Shown in pieces: positions 30,777-42,146 of a stretch of DNA of 64,000 bases. The stretch's first letter is position 1. Each line of letters begins with the position of its first letter. The stretch comes from Chionoecetes opilio (taxonomy: Eukaryota; Arthropoda; Malacostraca; Decapoda; Majidae): positions 96,664 to 160,663 of the forward strand of contig JACEEZ010022711.1 of assembly GCA_016584305.1 (NCBI GenBank), in the 5' to 3' direction. The position numbers and the translations under genes are program-made. The notes under the pieces were generated by a model, which saw only the letters and a list, made by a program, of their open reading frames with translations, was not told the DNA's origin and ran no database searches.

Positions 30777-33675
30777 ATGCCACGCAAAGAAAGACTGAAG
30801 AAATTAATGGAAAAAGAACTTCAAGTCTTGGCTCGTGGTAATGAGAAATTATCAAAATGGCTGAAGTTGTCAAGAAGTGGGGAGAAGGATGATACTCAGG
30901 AAGATGAATCAGATTTACAATGTGTCAGAGAAAGGTCCAGTACATCGGAGACTGAAGAAGAGAGGAGTGGAGATGCTGAAAAAAAGCAGGAGCAACTCAT
31001 AGCTCAGGCAAAATTTTAGATGAACAAAAAACAAAGGACATGAAAATCGAAGTGAACGAAGATAAGGAGGTAAACGAAAAACCTCCAGTGAAAAGGATGA
31101 GAGCAGAGCATGACACACATTCGATGGAAAATCAAGAGATTTTTTCACAGAAACGGGCCAGTTCAAGCACCTGGAATTTCTTGCTGTCGATGAGATATCC
31201 CACTGATCCAGCACACGTAGCCAAGTATAAAATCAACATAAATGATGAATTCCGTGAGCTATGCTGTTCAGTTGGGCCGAACCAGCCAGTTATAAGTTAC
31301 CCCAAGAATGAAAATGGCCGTTCTTTCCAAAAGCACCGGTATGAGAACAGACCTTACCTAGAATATTCTGTAGAAACTGATAGTTTGTATTGCTTCAGCT
31401 GTCGCTTGTTTCTGCATGAAGACAAGTATAAAGTAATGTAATACTGCATGGAGGTCTACAGGAATAAGTAAATGGCATCAAGCACTTGACAACATGAAAG
31501 AGCATGCACCATCTGAAGCACACATGATTGCTATGTTGAGGTTGAATAATTTCAAGACGAAGAGACTGGAAAAGTCCCTGGAAGCAGCAGATAAAAAAAG
31601 TCCAGCTGCAAAAGCTGAAGAGAGACAGAAAAATAGAGAGGTGTTGTAGAGACTGATAGACATAATATTATAATACTTAGTAAGGTAAGGACTTCCATTG
31701 AGCGGAAAATATGAAAATGAAGCAAGTCAGAACAGAGGCAATTTCCTCGAGCTTATCCAACTGTTTGCAAAGTATGATGGTGTAATGAACAACCATTTGA
31801 ATGTTGTTCAGCGTGCTACAGCCCATGGTAAGCCTCAGTGTCGATGCTGTCAAATCGAATCCAGAATGATGGTATTATGGCTATGGGCACTTTATGTGAG
31901 AAAGACTATATTGAATGAGATCAGGGTAGCCAAGATATATTCGTTTCTGATAGATGAGACAACTGATATTTCTAACACTGAGCAGGCATCAATGTGTGTT
32001 CGGCATGTGCATGATGACGAGATAAAGGAACACTTTATTGAAGTGTGTGACGTGGAAAGCACTACAGGGGAAGAGCTAGCGACCTTCACCCTGGCATTTT
32101 TGGAAAGACATGATCTGCAGATAGAAGATATGAGGGGCCAAGGATATGATGGCGCTGCGAATATGAGTGGTACATATAGAGGGTTCCAATCAATGCGCCA
32201 GAACAATGCGCAATGTTCCAATCTTATGCGCAATGAGAAAGCCTTGTATGTCCACTGCCATGCTCACTGCTTGAATCTTGTTCCTGTGGAAAGTTCGAAG
32301 TCAAGTCGCTATTAAATTTTTGTATCATTATTCAATGTGGTGGAGAAGTTATATTACATACCAATCCGCTATAAGACTTCTTGATGGGTCGCGGGTCGCG
32401 TCAAGAAGTCGTACGGCGGATTGGCATACCCCACGGTGTTATGGACTCGCTCAGAACGAGTATTTGGCGTTGTCGGTTCCTGTGCAGAGGACAAAGATCC
32501 GGTTCATTTAAGTCGCTTGTGATCCTTGTCTTACTCTGTGGTTGTGAGACATGGACACTAAATAACGACTTGAATTGGCGAATCGATGCCTTTGGTAATA
32601 AGTGTCTTTGCAGAATTATGGGGTATCGCTTGGATGATTACATGTCAAATCAGTGATTGCACCGTGAGACTGCATCGAGGTCTATTACCTGCATAGTCCG
32701 TCAGCGCCAACTTCGGCTATATGGGTATGTGGCACGCTACACTGAAACCGATCCTTCCCAGCGGGTTGTATCTAGTAAGAGACAATCCGGCGTGGAGGAA
32801 GCCAAGGGGGCAACCAGAAGGCTCGTGGCTGGGGCAAATAGATGCTCCTGTCGATAGTTGCTTGGTATGGGAAGGGAGCCTGCATGGGAACTAGCGCTTG
32901 GTGACCCCCGGGAGTGGCGTCGCTGGGTGGGCGGAGGCGACGCGCCCCCCCGGCGTATGCCCCCAATGATTGATTGAATGAGAAGTTTCATATCAATGTC
33001 AAGAAAGCTACATGCTTTATTTGTGAAAACCCATCTCACCATCTACCCTGGATCTCATCCTCAAGAGCTAAAGTAACTTTCCGATATTAGATGGTCTTGC
33101 TGCGAATATGCCTTGAGAACATTGAAGGAGGTGTTCAAAGCAGTGGTGCAATTTCTGTCAGAAATATGCGAAAGTAGCCCACCAGACCCTGCAAGTGGAG
33201 ATGCAGCAATGCTGTTGCGTAGCCTAAACTTTGAATTCTTGCTCTGCCTGGAGATGGCAACGCCTGTGCTTATGGAGACCGCCACCGCTTCAAGTGTTGT
33301 ACAGAAGCGAGACCTAGATTTGCAAGTAGCGTGTACAATCACCGATGGTGTGTTGAAGAGGTTCAGTGAAATGAGACGGAGGAGAAATGTCATTCTGTGT
33401 ATGAAAAAGCCACTCAGGAAGCAGAAGACGCGGGTATCGAAGTTCCCAAAGAAATTCCGGGTCAAGATAGACCCAGGAATGTTCCTGCAAGGTTCAAGTA
33501 CAGCCACTTGTCTGTAACTGAAGATGCACCTTCACTCACTGTGGAAGAATTATACAGAGTCAGAGTGTATTACCCATTCAATGATACCCTTGATCAAGAA
33601 ATTCGACGTAGGTTCAAAGGAGAAGATGGAGACAAGACAAGGGATATTATCACAGTCTCATTGTGCCAAAGGTGA
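30777..33675 (+). pseudogene. hAT transposase pseudogene (TTF zinc finger, ZMYM1-like)
   Basis: The segments, in order, are as follows. A basic/acidic N-terminus starts MPRKERLKKLMEKELQ (ATG 30777). A TTF-type zinc finger has RSFQKHRYENRPYLEYSV and SLYCFSCRLF (31320-31410). A central DUF4371-like region has YSFLIDETTDISNTEQASM (the Asp of DET) and GQGYDGAANMSG (31698-32315). After the RTE insertion come LTIYPGSHPQELK, LSDIRW, FEFLLCLEMATPV and IEVPKEIPGQDRPR. hAT transposases cut and paste DNA with an RNase H fold split by an insertion. The C-terminal dimerisation motif is missing. At least five frame breaks are present. Confidence 0.8.
32361..32979 (+). mobile_element. RTE-like LINE copy C with 5' inversion
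   Basis: Only the C-terminal part remains, in + orientation: GVMDSLRTSIWRCRFLCRG, GCETWTLNNDLNWRIDAFGN, LCRIMGYRLDDYMSNQ. It ends in AATGATTGATTGAATG. The first ~25 bases (CAATCCGCTATAAGACTTCT) are an inverted copy of the bases that follow (AGAAGTCGTACGGCGGATTG), a twin-priming type inversion. The flanks GAGAAGTT before and after suggest the target duplication. It splits the hAT transposase between VEKLY and the LHALFVKTHL segment. Confidence 0.75.
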
Positions 33676-33689
33676 CGCCTTGCCGAAGG

Positions 33690-34985
33690 TGACGATTTGA
33701 GGTGTCATGATACTTTCTCTAGCTTTCTCTCCTTAAACTTCTGCAACATTCGCGGTCTTAGATCTAACTTTCAATCTGTGGAGCATCATCTTTCCTCCTC
33801 TAAACCTCATCTTCTTTTCCTCACCGAAACCCAGTTGTCTGTAAGCACTGATAGCAGTCCCTTTTCTGTCTCCTCTTACTGTCTCTATTCTCATTTTCAA
33901 TCCAAAGCTGCCTGTTGCGTATATATGCGCAACGACATCACTTGCTCTCGTGCCCACGGTCTTGAATCTTCCGAATTTTCAACCATCTGACTTCGACTTC
34001 AATGTCACTCTCTTACTAAATTTATCTGTGCTGTATATCTCTCACTTAACTCCTCGGACTATGTAAAATTCTTCCATTGTTTAACAACAAAAGTGGAACA
34101 CATCTCATCTCTTTTTCCTTTATCAGAAATTTCCATTCATGGGGATTTCAATGTTCATCACCTGCATTAGCTATCATCTTCTTTCACTGACCAACCTGGT
34201 GAACAAGCCTACCTACCCGTATTCCTGACCGTTTTGGTGACACGCCCAACATTCTTGATCTTTTCCTAACTACTAACCCTTCTGCTAACTCTTTGAAACT
34301 ATTCTCTCCGTTGGGTTCCTCCGATCACAATCTAATTTCTGTAACCTGTCCTATCGCTCCAGTGCCGCCTCGGGACCCACCTAAGCGGAGATGCTTCTGG
34401 CATTTCAACTCAGCTAAGTGGGAAGACCTAAGGCAGTACTACTCTGATTTTCCATGGAATGGTTACTGCTTCCCTGTCAGAGACCCATATCTTTGTGCAG
34501 AGCGCATAACTGAGGTCATAGTCTCTGGCATGGAGGCGTACATTTCACACACTTTCTCTAATCCTAAAGTCCGTCAACCTTGGCTTAACTCTGCTTGTTC
34601 TCATGCTGTCCAAGATAGAGAGGCGGCTCACAGACGGTACCGTAACCATCCATCTCCTGAAACTCATGCCCTTAATATTTCTGCACGTAATCATGCCAAA
34701 TCTTTACTTCAACTTACCAAAAACTCAAACTTCAAACAAACTTCATTCATAGAAAATGTCAAAATCTTTCTGAATCGAATTCCTCTCGTGACTTCTGGCA
34801 TCTAGTATCATCTCTAACAATTTTCTACTCATATTTCCCTCCTATGCTTCACCCAGATGGCTCCACAGCTGTCTCATCTATATCTAAAGCTGAACTCTTC
34901 GCTCAAACCTTTGCTGAAAATTCCCCTCTGGTTGATGAAGGGCTTGTTCCCCCTTCTCCTCCACCCTCTAACCATACTAGGAAAT
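33690..34985 (+). mobile_element. Jockey/CR1-like LINE copy 2 (endonuclease part, 3'-truncated)
   Basis: It encodes the apurinic-type endonuclease: LNFCNIRGLRSNFQSVEHH, LLFLTETQLS, SIHGDFNVHH and [11 protein letters not shown]. The Glu of TET and the Asp, Asn and His of the last two motifs are catalytic residues of the family, which nicks the target. After these come the linker ([20 protein letters not shown]) and the RT start (MLHPDGSTAVSS...). Sequence identity to the family stops at about 34980, in the RT N-terminus. This is a 3' truncation, unusual for a LINE. Frames break near 33990. Confidence 0.75.
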
Positions 34986-35625
34986 AGACGTCCACACTAA
35001 AGATGTGGAACGTGTCCAAGCTCGCACAGGCTAAAGTCAACTTTTTAAATACCCTCACCTTAAAATACTTCTATTACAACCTGACCTAACCCAACCTAAC
35101 CTTCACCGTCCCCTCCTTTGATTTTCTTTACTTTTTACAAAGAAAAGAAAAGTTAAAAGCTAAATTGTTCTTGAAAAAAGTTCGAAAAAAAGTAAGTAAC
35201 TTTACTAGTAACGCACTAGTAAGGCCCGGATAATTCGAACTTCTGTTCGAATTATGGAAAGTTGTTGAATAACTCGAACTGGCCTGAAACAGGTCGAATG
35301 ATACGGTCTCGAATTAGAGATGGTTTACTGTATACAGTAAGATCAGAGATTCATTCCTGCCAGTTTGTATTTCTCCCATAAGTTGTTTCCTCCCCTTCTT
35401 CTTTATCTCCTCCAAGTCTTTTATATTTGCAGTCCTCTTTCTTTGTATCTTCTGTTAAACCATTCCTTCTAGTTTCTCATTTCCTCACAACCTTTAGCAC
35501 ATATCTTTCAACTCCTTCCTTGTATATTCATAGAAACTCTTCCATCCCATCCTCTCCTGGGTACCTATAGCCTTATACAAGTCACTTCAAGCTGTTTCCA
35601 TAAAATATTTCTCAACAAGTGTGTG
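34986..35625. other. Intron 2 sequence with a possible pogo-type terminus
   Basis: Mixed AT-rich sequence. Near 35325-35345, GGTTTACTGTATACAGTAAG resembles the end of a pogo-type element (TACAGTAAACC), but no partner end was found. Confidence 0.3.
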
Positions 35626-35917
35626 CGTATTTACCTAGTTGCCTAGTTGTATTTTACAGGGCCTGAGCTACACGCTGTGGTTCCATCTATATATCTACAT
35701 TTATCCAGTCTTTCCTTCAAACGGTGCTTATTCTTTGCTGATATCGCCTTCTCTTTAAGTCCATTCCAAACTTCTACATTTCTATCTGTTTCGGGGAAAC
35801 TGTACTTCATGTTATTCAGGCATCTCCCTTTTCTTAGCTTTTCTGTATTAGCCCTTGTGTATCGGTCTTCTCTTTGCTTCCAATTCAGTAATTACTCATT
35901 GTCTTCTTACTCCCCTC

Positions 35918-38485
35918 TTGAAAAGATTTAAGTCGTAGAACGGTGGAAAAATATAAATAGAAAGAGGGTTCCAGTGTTTACCAGTGAGGGTGAGGAAATA
36001 GTTAAGATACTGGTTAACTCATGCATTAGGGAGATGGACAGAATAGGGATGAAAATGAGTAGAAAGTCATGTGCAGCGAGGCCGCGGGAGGGGGGGAAGG
36101 CATGCATTTAGCAAGTTCAGAAGAGCAGTGAGCATGAAAATAACGGTAGAAGATGGCAAGAGAAGCAACATTGCGGCGGTGATTTAAATATTGAAAACAG
36201 TCAGTCAGAGGAGGGGAGTTGATGAGACAAAAACCTTTGACCCAACCTACGACGACACAACCTACGACGCCACTCCTGGGGGTCACCACGCGCGAGTCCC
36301 CAGGCAACTTCCCTTCCCATACCAAGCAACTCTCGACAGGAAACATCAACTTGCCCCAGCCACGAGCCTTGAGGGCGCTCCCTTGGACTCCTCCACGCCG
36401 GATTGTCTTTTACAGATACAACCCGGTGAGAAGGATCGGTTTCAGGGTAGCGCGCCAAATGTCCATATAGCCGAAGTTGGCGCTGACGGACTATGCAGGT
36501 AATAGACCTCGATTCAGTCTCACGGTGAAATCGCTGATCTGACACGTAATCATTCCAGTGATACCCCATGATTCTGCGAAGACACTTATTAACAAAGTCA
36601 TCGATTCGCCTCTCTAAGTCGCTATTTAGTGTCCGTGTCTCACATTCATAAAGTAGGAAAGGGATCACAAACGACTTGAAGATCCGGATCTTTGTTCTTC
36701 TGCACAGGAAACCGACAACGTCAAATACTCGTACTAAGCGAGGTCCATAACACCGTGGGCTATGCCAATACGCCGTAAGACTTCTTGACGTGACCCGCCG
36801 TCATTATGGACTGCGCTATGAAGGTATATAGAAGTCAAGACTCAAAACTTAAGATCTCAATGTCCTCACCGAACGCATGAACCGACTGTACTGTTTCATC
36901 TAGTAAGCCTCCAAACACCTGGACCTTGATCTTGAGCCAGGAGACCTCAAGTCCCAAAGGCTTTGCCTCCCCGTGCAGTGCCTCGAGAGGTATCACCAGG
37001 ACTTCCAGCGACTCAGCAAAGATTACTGAATCATCGGCAAAAACAAGATCAGTGATCTTGGTGTTGCCAAGGGATGCTCCTCAGGGATGCTCCAAGGGAT
37101 TGATGTAGATCAATCACTTTGATCTACAACTTTGCCCAATACCCAGTCCATACAATTGTTGCAAAGTGATGGGGCATGGACGCACCCTTGCCTCATTCCT
37201 GTATTCAAGGAAAAAAGCTGGATACACCTCCCCACACTTCACAGCACTCTCAGTCCCAGAGTACAGGCCGGTAATCAAACCAATAGTCTTTGCAGGAATC
37301 TCATGAAGTCGCAGAAGATCTCAGAGTGACTCACGATGCACTCAGTCAAACGCCTTCTTGAGATCAACATAAACTGCTGGCATCCCCTATCGAAACTCGC
37401 GTCGGCGTTCCACCAGACCACAAAGCACTAGGATACGGTCCGTTGTTGACTTACCAGGCGTAAACCCAGACTGCTGAGGTCTCTGATGCTTCAGCACATG
37501 ACTGTGAATCCGATTCAGCAATAGATGGGCAAGCACCTTGCCTGGCACGCTGATCAGTGTAATACCGCGGTAATTGTTGCAGTCCTGGAAAATCATCTGG
37601 AAAGGTAAACGAGACTGACGGTCTCGTTTACCTTTCCAGATAGGGACGACCAGCCCCATTTTCCAGTCAGGAGGAATGGTACCTGATTGCCACACAGTTG
37701 TGTGATTGGATCACCCCCAAACATGCGAGGCATACTCTATACATTGGTGGATAAGGCCCCTGTACAGAGCAAGCAACTGTGAGGGAGAAAAAAGTGGACC
37801 CAGACGCCACAGGACACCTAACTTCATAGAAGCTGTTTTAGAAAGAGATGAGATATAAGATTTTCAGGTCAGATTTTTAGCAAATGTTATCCCTAAAATG
37901 TTAATTGTAGAAGAGGGAGGCAGTTGAGTGTCGTTGAAGAAGCGGGGATAGTTGTCTGAAAGGACATGTCGAGTTGATAGGTGAAGAAATTGGGTTTTTG
38001 AGGCATTGAAAAAAACAAGGTTTGCTTTGCCCCAATTAGAAATTATAGAAATATCAGAAGTTATGCGGTCTGTGGCATCTCTCCGTGAATCACTTAGTTC
38101 CTCTTGAGATGGACGTCTAATGAACGACGTTGAAAAGTGCAGGGTAGAATCATCATCGTAGGAGTGGATAAGGCATTGAGTTAGAATTAAAAGATCATTA
38201 ATGAATAATAGAAAGAGAGTAGGTGATAGGACAGAACACTGAAGAACACCACTATTGATAGACTTAGGAGAAGAACAATGACCGTATACAGTAGCTGCAA
38301 TAGAACAGTTAGAAAGAAAACTTAAGATGAAGGTGCAGAGAGAAGAATAGGGACTGAATGAGGGTAGTTTATAAATTAATGATTTGTGTCATTCTCTATT
38401 AAAAGCTTTTGATATGTCAAGGGCAACAGCAAAAGTTTCACGAAAACCCTTAAAGGATGATGACCAAGATTCAGTTAGGAAAGGT
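35918..38485 (-). mobile_element. Jockey/CR1-like LINE copy 3, middle layer of the nest
   Basis: It matches copy 1 (4050-5900), starting at the CTTGAAAAGATTTAAGTCGT 3' region. It encodes the C-terminal block (INSPPLTDCFQYLNHRRNVA, FYRYFHAHCSSELAKCM). After the RTE insertion it continues with the thumb region, then DISKAFNRE-type RT motifs near 38400. It keeps the ~330 bp that copy 1 has lost (37865-38190). Confidence 0.7.
36241..37696 (-). mobile_element. RTE-like LINE copy D, inner layer of the nest
   Basis: RT and C-terminal coding resembles copies A, B and E (YECETRTLNSDLERRID, LRRIMGYHWNDYVSDQRFH, QSGFTPGKSTTDRIL). The extreme 3' end and tail are missing, and about 22 bp of the Jockey-like target is absent at the junction, so it did not enter by a clean target duplication or was later deleted. 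It contains a templated inverted repeat at 37600-37642. Confidence 0.75.
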
Positions 38486-39060
38486 AGAAAGTCTATTTCT
38501 TCCATCTTATTTATCAGCTTATAAATTGTTATTAAGAGTCCTCTTTCTCTTCTTTTTTCAATTGTTGGTAATATCATCTCTCAACCTTTCCTATTAAGTT
38601 AGTTCTTTTAGCCCTGCTACCATCTTTGTTGCCATTCTCTGTATCCTCTCCAAAAATACCACAGGCTTCTTTTTATATGGGGACCTCACAGTGGCAGCAT
38701 ATTATATTTTTGGTCGAATCATTGAAGTAATTTTCTTTCTCATCATATACTTATCCATGTAATGAGTTAGAACTCTAGTATTTTTCAACATCCTGTATGT
38801 ATATCTCCAAATAGTTTCTCTACATGTTCTTATGGTTGTAGTTTGTCATATATTAACACTCCCAGGTCGTTCTCTTCGTGAACGTTTATAAATTCTTAAT
38901 TTCCCATTTAATTTTTCCATTTATATCTCTTCGCTTTTTCTCATTTCGATCACATGACATTTGTTCACATTAATTTCCATTTCCCATCTTCGGCTCCACT
39001 CATAGATCTTATTCAAATAATTTTGTAGTGTTTTACAATCTCTATAGCTTCTTATTTATT

Positions 39061-41021
39061 CCTATTTATTATGACTCCTATTTATGTATGTGTATGTGCA
39101 TGTGTGTGAATGTGTGTATGACTATGTTAAGGTTAATTTATGTCGTCCCTGTGTCAGGAACCCTCATCTGGATCCCGCATTGATGTAAGCCTCTACAGTG
39201 TCTGCCTCATACCTAGTGTTGCTGGTTTATTACTTGCCTTCCATCTTCAGAGTAATATATTTGGCATGAGGTTTATTTACAAATCATCTTCCTTTTAAGT
39301 GTTTTATTATTGCTTTAATACACTTCTCTTTCTACTTTTGTGAAATATTACGTATATACAGGGGATCTAGATATGAGTCAATTCGCTCCCTAGAATAGAC
39401 CAATGTAGCAAAAACTTGTGGGGTCCTACATGCACCCTAAAACTGATATACAAGGATATTCTGCTCCAGAAGTGTCACTGTTAAGAGTAAGTAATGAAGA
39501 ACACAGTTTTTGTGTTCTTCATGGATGCAGGTCTAGTCCATGAGCAGCAGCAACATGTAGAGCACCACTGATTGGCCGCATTCATCTACAGGCATGATCA
39601 ATTGGTTGCTTTCAATGGTGTCTGAAGGGCCATATAGGTTGCATTGAAGTATCATGGTATGGAGTGTCCATGTGGGGTGAGGTGGTGGGCCTGTTTTAGT
39701 GGCCAGAAGTTTGAAAGAAAGTGTTGTTTGAACATTAAGGAGGTTTTCTTTGTTTTCTCTATGTGCATTAGCAAGCCATTTATAGGGATATGGGAGGGTG
39801 TGGTGATAATGGTGATAATTTTGCATTTAGGTTAACACTTGACCAAGACCTGTGATGTATGCTATTTCCATTTCTGTTCTCAAAATTATGGAAAATTACC
39901 TCCTTAAACTTAGGGCGTAAGACAAATTTTCATATACAGTGTATTAGGCCTTGACCCAAAAACCGGAAAATCCAAAATCCGAAACATAGCTGGACACAAG
40001 GAATACGGATTATTTATTATTACGGATGGATTGTGGACCTGTACAAGAAAATTTGCCCCATAAAGCAACAATGCCTCACATGATGAATGTTCATATAAGA
40101 TGAACCCCTGCCTATTTTTCATTTCCTATGACACCTTTAATGATTGTTGCTTTATTTATATGTGAAAATATATGTGGACCTCTCAAATGATGCATGGTGA
40201 ATAGTAGAATACCCTACAGCAGGTTGCAGTCGGGCTCTCATTATAGTATGAACACCTAAAAGTTTTATCAAGTAATTTTGATTGATGATGCCTGAAATCA
40301 CAAAACAAGCATTGTACAAAATGCTATATTTTAATGCATCTATAGTATATATGGGACGACATTTTTCTTCTCCCACATTTATGCATGGGTAACAATAGTT
40401 ATGCTGTAGGTTTCTTGCACTGACCCTAAAGGTCACTGATTCATGGAAAAGGAATGCTTACATGTTTTCCTTAACCTACTCCTTATCCCTTGTTGCCCTT
40501 CCCAAGGTGAGTATTTATCCCACCTGTTACCCTTTTGAAACCCCAGCAGGCAGGGCTCAAAAGGCACGTGTTGTGTCATGACAAGGTATCAATCGGTCAT
40601 GTTTTTATGTCTTTTCTCTATTGCTGAATGAGCTCAAGGTAAGGAGAAAATGAAGAAACAAATACGTATTTTCCATCACCATTCAGATACTGGATATTCC
40701 TCTTACCTTAAAATAACATGAAAGTTATTGAGTTTTACTAGGTATGTGATGACATCCAGAATCCACAGATAAGTTGGAGGAAAATTGTCTCATAGAACAC
40801 TCATGAACAAAATGAGTGGGTCACTGAACCTGGACGCCTTTGTACTGAGCGTCCAGGTTCATGAGATATATCATGATAATTTACAGCCCACCTAGTAGTA
40901 CAGTCGTATGTGCATGTAAATCATCATTAACATGTCAGAAAACTAATACAATGTGGATATGAATGATAAAATCAGCATTATTGACTGACTGGATTGTAAT
41001 GATGGTGGTATTGGTGCCCAG
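39061..41021. other. Remainder of intron 2
   Basis: No coding frame recognised. A perfect hairpin lies at 40826-40860 (12-bp arms GAACCTGGACGC, 11-base loop). TATACAGTGTATTAGGCC near 39933 may be an eroded pogo-type end without a partner. Confidence 0.4.
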
Positions 41022-41148
41022 AGTGAGCGAGAGAGAGTGAGAGAGCAAGCCAAGCAGAAGAAGAAGAAGGAAGAAGAGGACCGGTCCATCTGCCTGCGTC
41101 CCTCCAGTTATGTAGCGGCCCTGCAGGCAGCATGTGATCAGTACCAAG
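41022..41148 (+). CDS. IQCA1: DRC11/IQCA1-like exon 3
   Basis: The acceptor is GGTGCCCAG ending at 41021, in phase 0 with the previous exon. The donor is CAAG-GTTTG at 41149, leaving the first base of an Asp codon. It reads SERERVREQAKQKKKKEEED, then RSICLRPSSYVAALQAACDQ and YQ. The Lys/Glu run followed by L-x-P-S-x-Y and a helical segment matches the DRC11 linker that precedes the W-(x)-R-E-E block. The in-frame length and both phase matches support it strongly, although the low-complexity half alone would not. Confidence 0.85.
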
Positions 41149-42130
41149 GTTTGAACAACCATTGTTCCGCAACATGTATTTCCATTTTCTTTCTGTATGT
41201 CTCTTCATTGTAGATAGTTTCCCTTAATTTTGCTGGTCTTCATCATAGTTACCATTTTTTTTAATTCTGAATGGAAATTAATACATTATTATATAAAAGT
41301 TTAGTATTTATAAACAACCCAATAAGATGAAGCTCACTCCAGTTTATGCACTGATATGCTATCTTATCATGTTCATATTAAAAAAGAATAGTCTTTGTGG
41401 AATCCGAAGAAACATGTGGATATAATTTTTGGAAGAAAAATTTACATGCAAACTCTGGGGTTCAGCTGTTAGATGGTACCGCTGCTGTGACCAGAGCGTA
41501 TAATTTCAGGCTTGCCACCCACGGTTGATACATTATAATTTAAAATATATCGATACAAAACAGTGAGACCCCCAAAAACTACGGAGTATATTCGTATATA
41601 TGTAATTTAGCATCATTGCATAGTAATAGCTGCGGTAAAGAGGCTATTTATGTAATATTTTCCTCTGCCATGTACATGTTCCGCATCGGTTTATAATCTT
41701 GCCTCAGGCCTGCCCACTACATTTAAGCTCCGCCCCTTCTCGATGACTAGGGATACCATCGTGGTATTTGATGATCGCAATTGCGACGGTAGTATTTACA
41801 TCGTGGTAATCGCAATTGCGATAGACTAGGAATATAAGCCCGAGTGGCACACAACCGTCCAAATCGAGTCCGCATGCCATCCGGCCAAGTTCGGAGCTGG
41901 TTGACTGAAATAATAAATACATATATCAAAATAAATATAGTGGTATGTACTGTATGTGTGTTCTTGACATGATACTATCAAACTCTAATTATATTTCAAG
42001 AACATAATTTCGCTAACATATAGACAAAAAATTATAAACAAATGTTAAACATTGTTGTACAATAAGAGCAGAGAAACGAATCACAGAGCACAGTACGATG
42101 ATTAAATATAATACATTAAAACAAAAATTG
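41149..42130. other. Intron 3 sequence
   Basis: No gene found. Two copies of the palindrome TCGCAATTGCGA (41775-41786 and 41810-41821) lie in a 35-bp duplicated unit that starts ATCGTGGTA. Confidence 0.4.
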
Positions 42131-42146
42131 TACTCATCATGCACAT

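Larger units (their letters stand above)
29824..33690 (+). mobile_element. hAT transposon (ZMYM1-like transposase), right end lost
   Basis: The left terminus CAGGGGCGTGCACAGGG is typical of hAT elements with ZMYM1-like transposases. The coding remains run from 30777 to about 33660. An RTE-like LINE sits at 32361-32979. A Jockey-like LINE abuts the end at 33690, where the right terminus should be, so the 8-bp target duplication cannot be confirmed. Confidence 0.65.
35630..39060 (-). mobile_element. CR1-like LINE fragment, outer layer of a three-level nest
   Basis: Minus strand, right part (39060-38486): WSRRWEMEINVNKCHVIEM, YMLKNTRVLTHYMDKYMMRK-like, FLERIQRMATKMVAGLKEL, then KRRERGLLITIYKLINKMEE. 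Left part (35915-35640): EDRYTRANTEKLRKGR, YSFPETDRNVEVWNGLKE and KHRLKERLDK. The two parts are consecutive in CR1-type proteins and are separated here by the Jockey-like LINE. The 3' terminus AACTAGGTAAATAC is shared with a SINE at 48833. Confidence 0.65.

Noticed and set aside
39930..40010. Pogo-type end TACAGTGTATTAGGCC
   Set aside because: No second terminus and only weak similarity to the other pogo ends.
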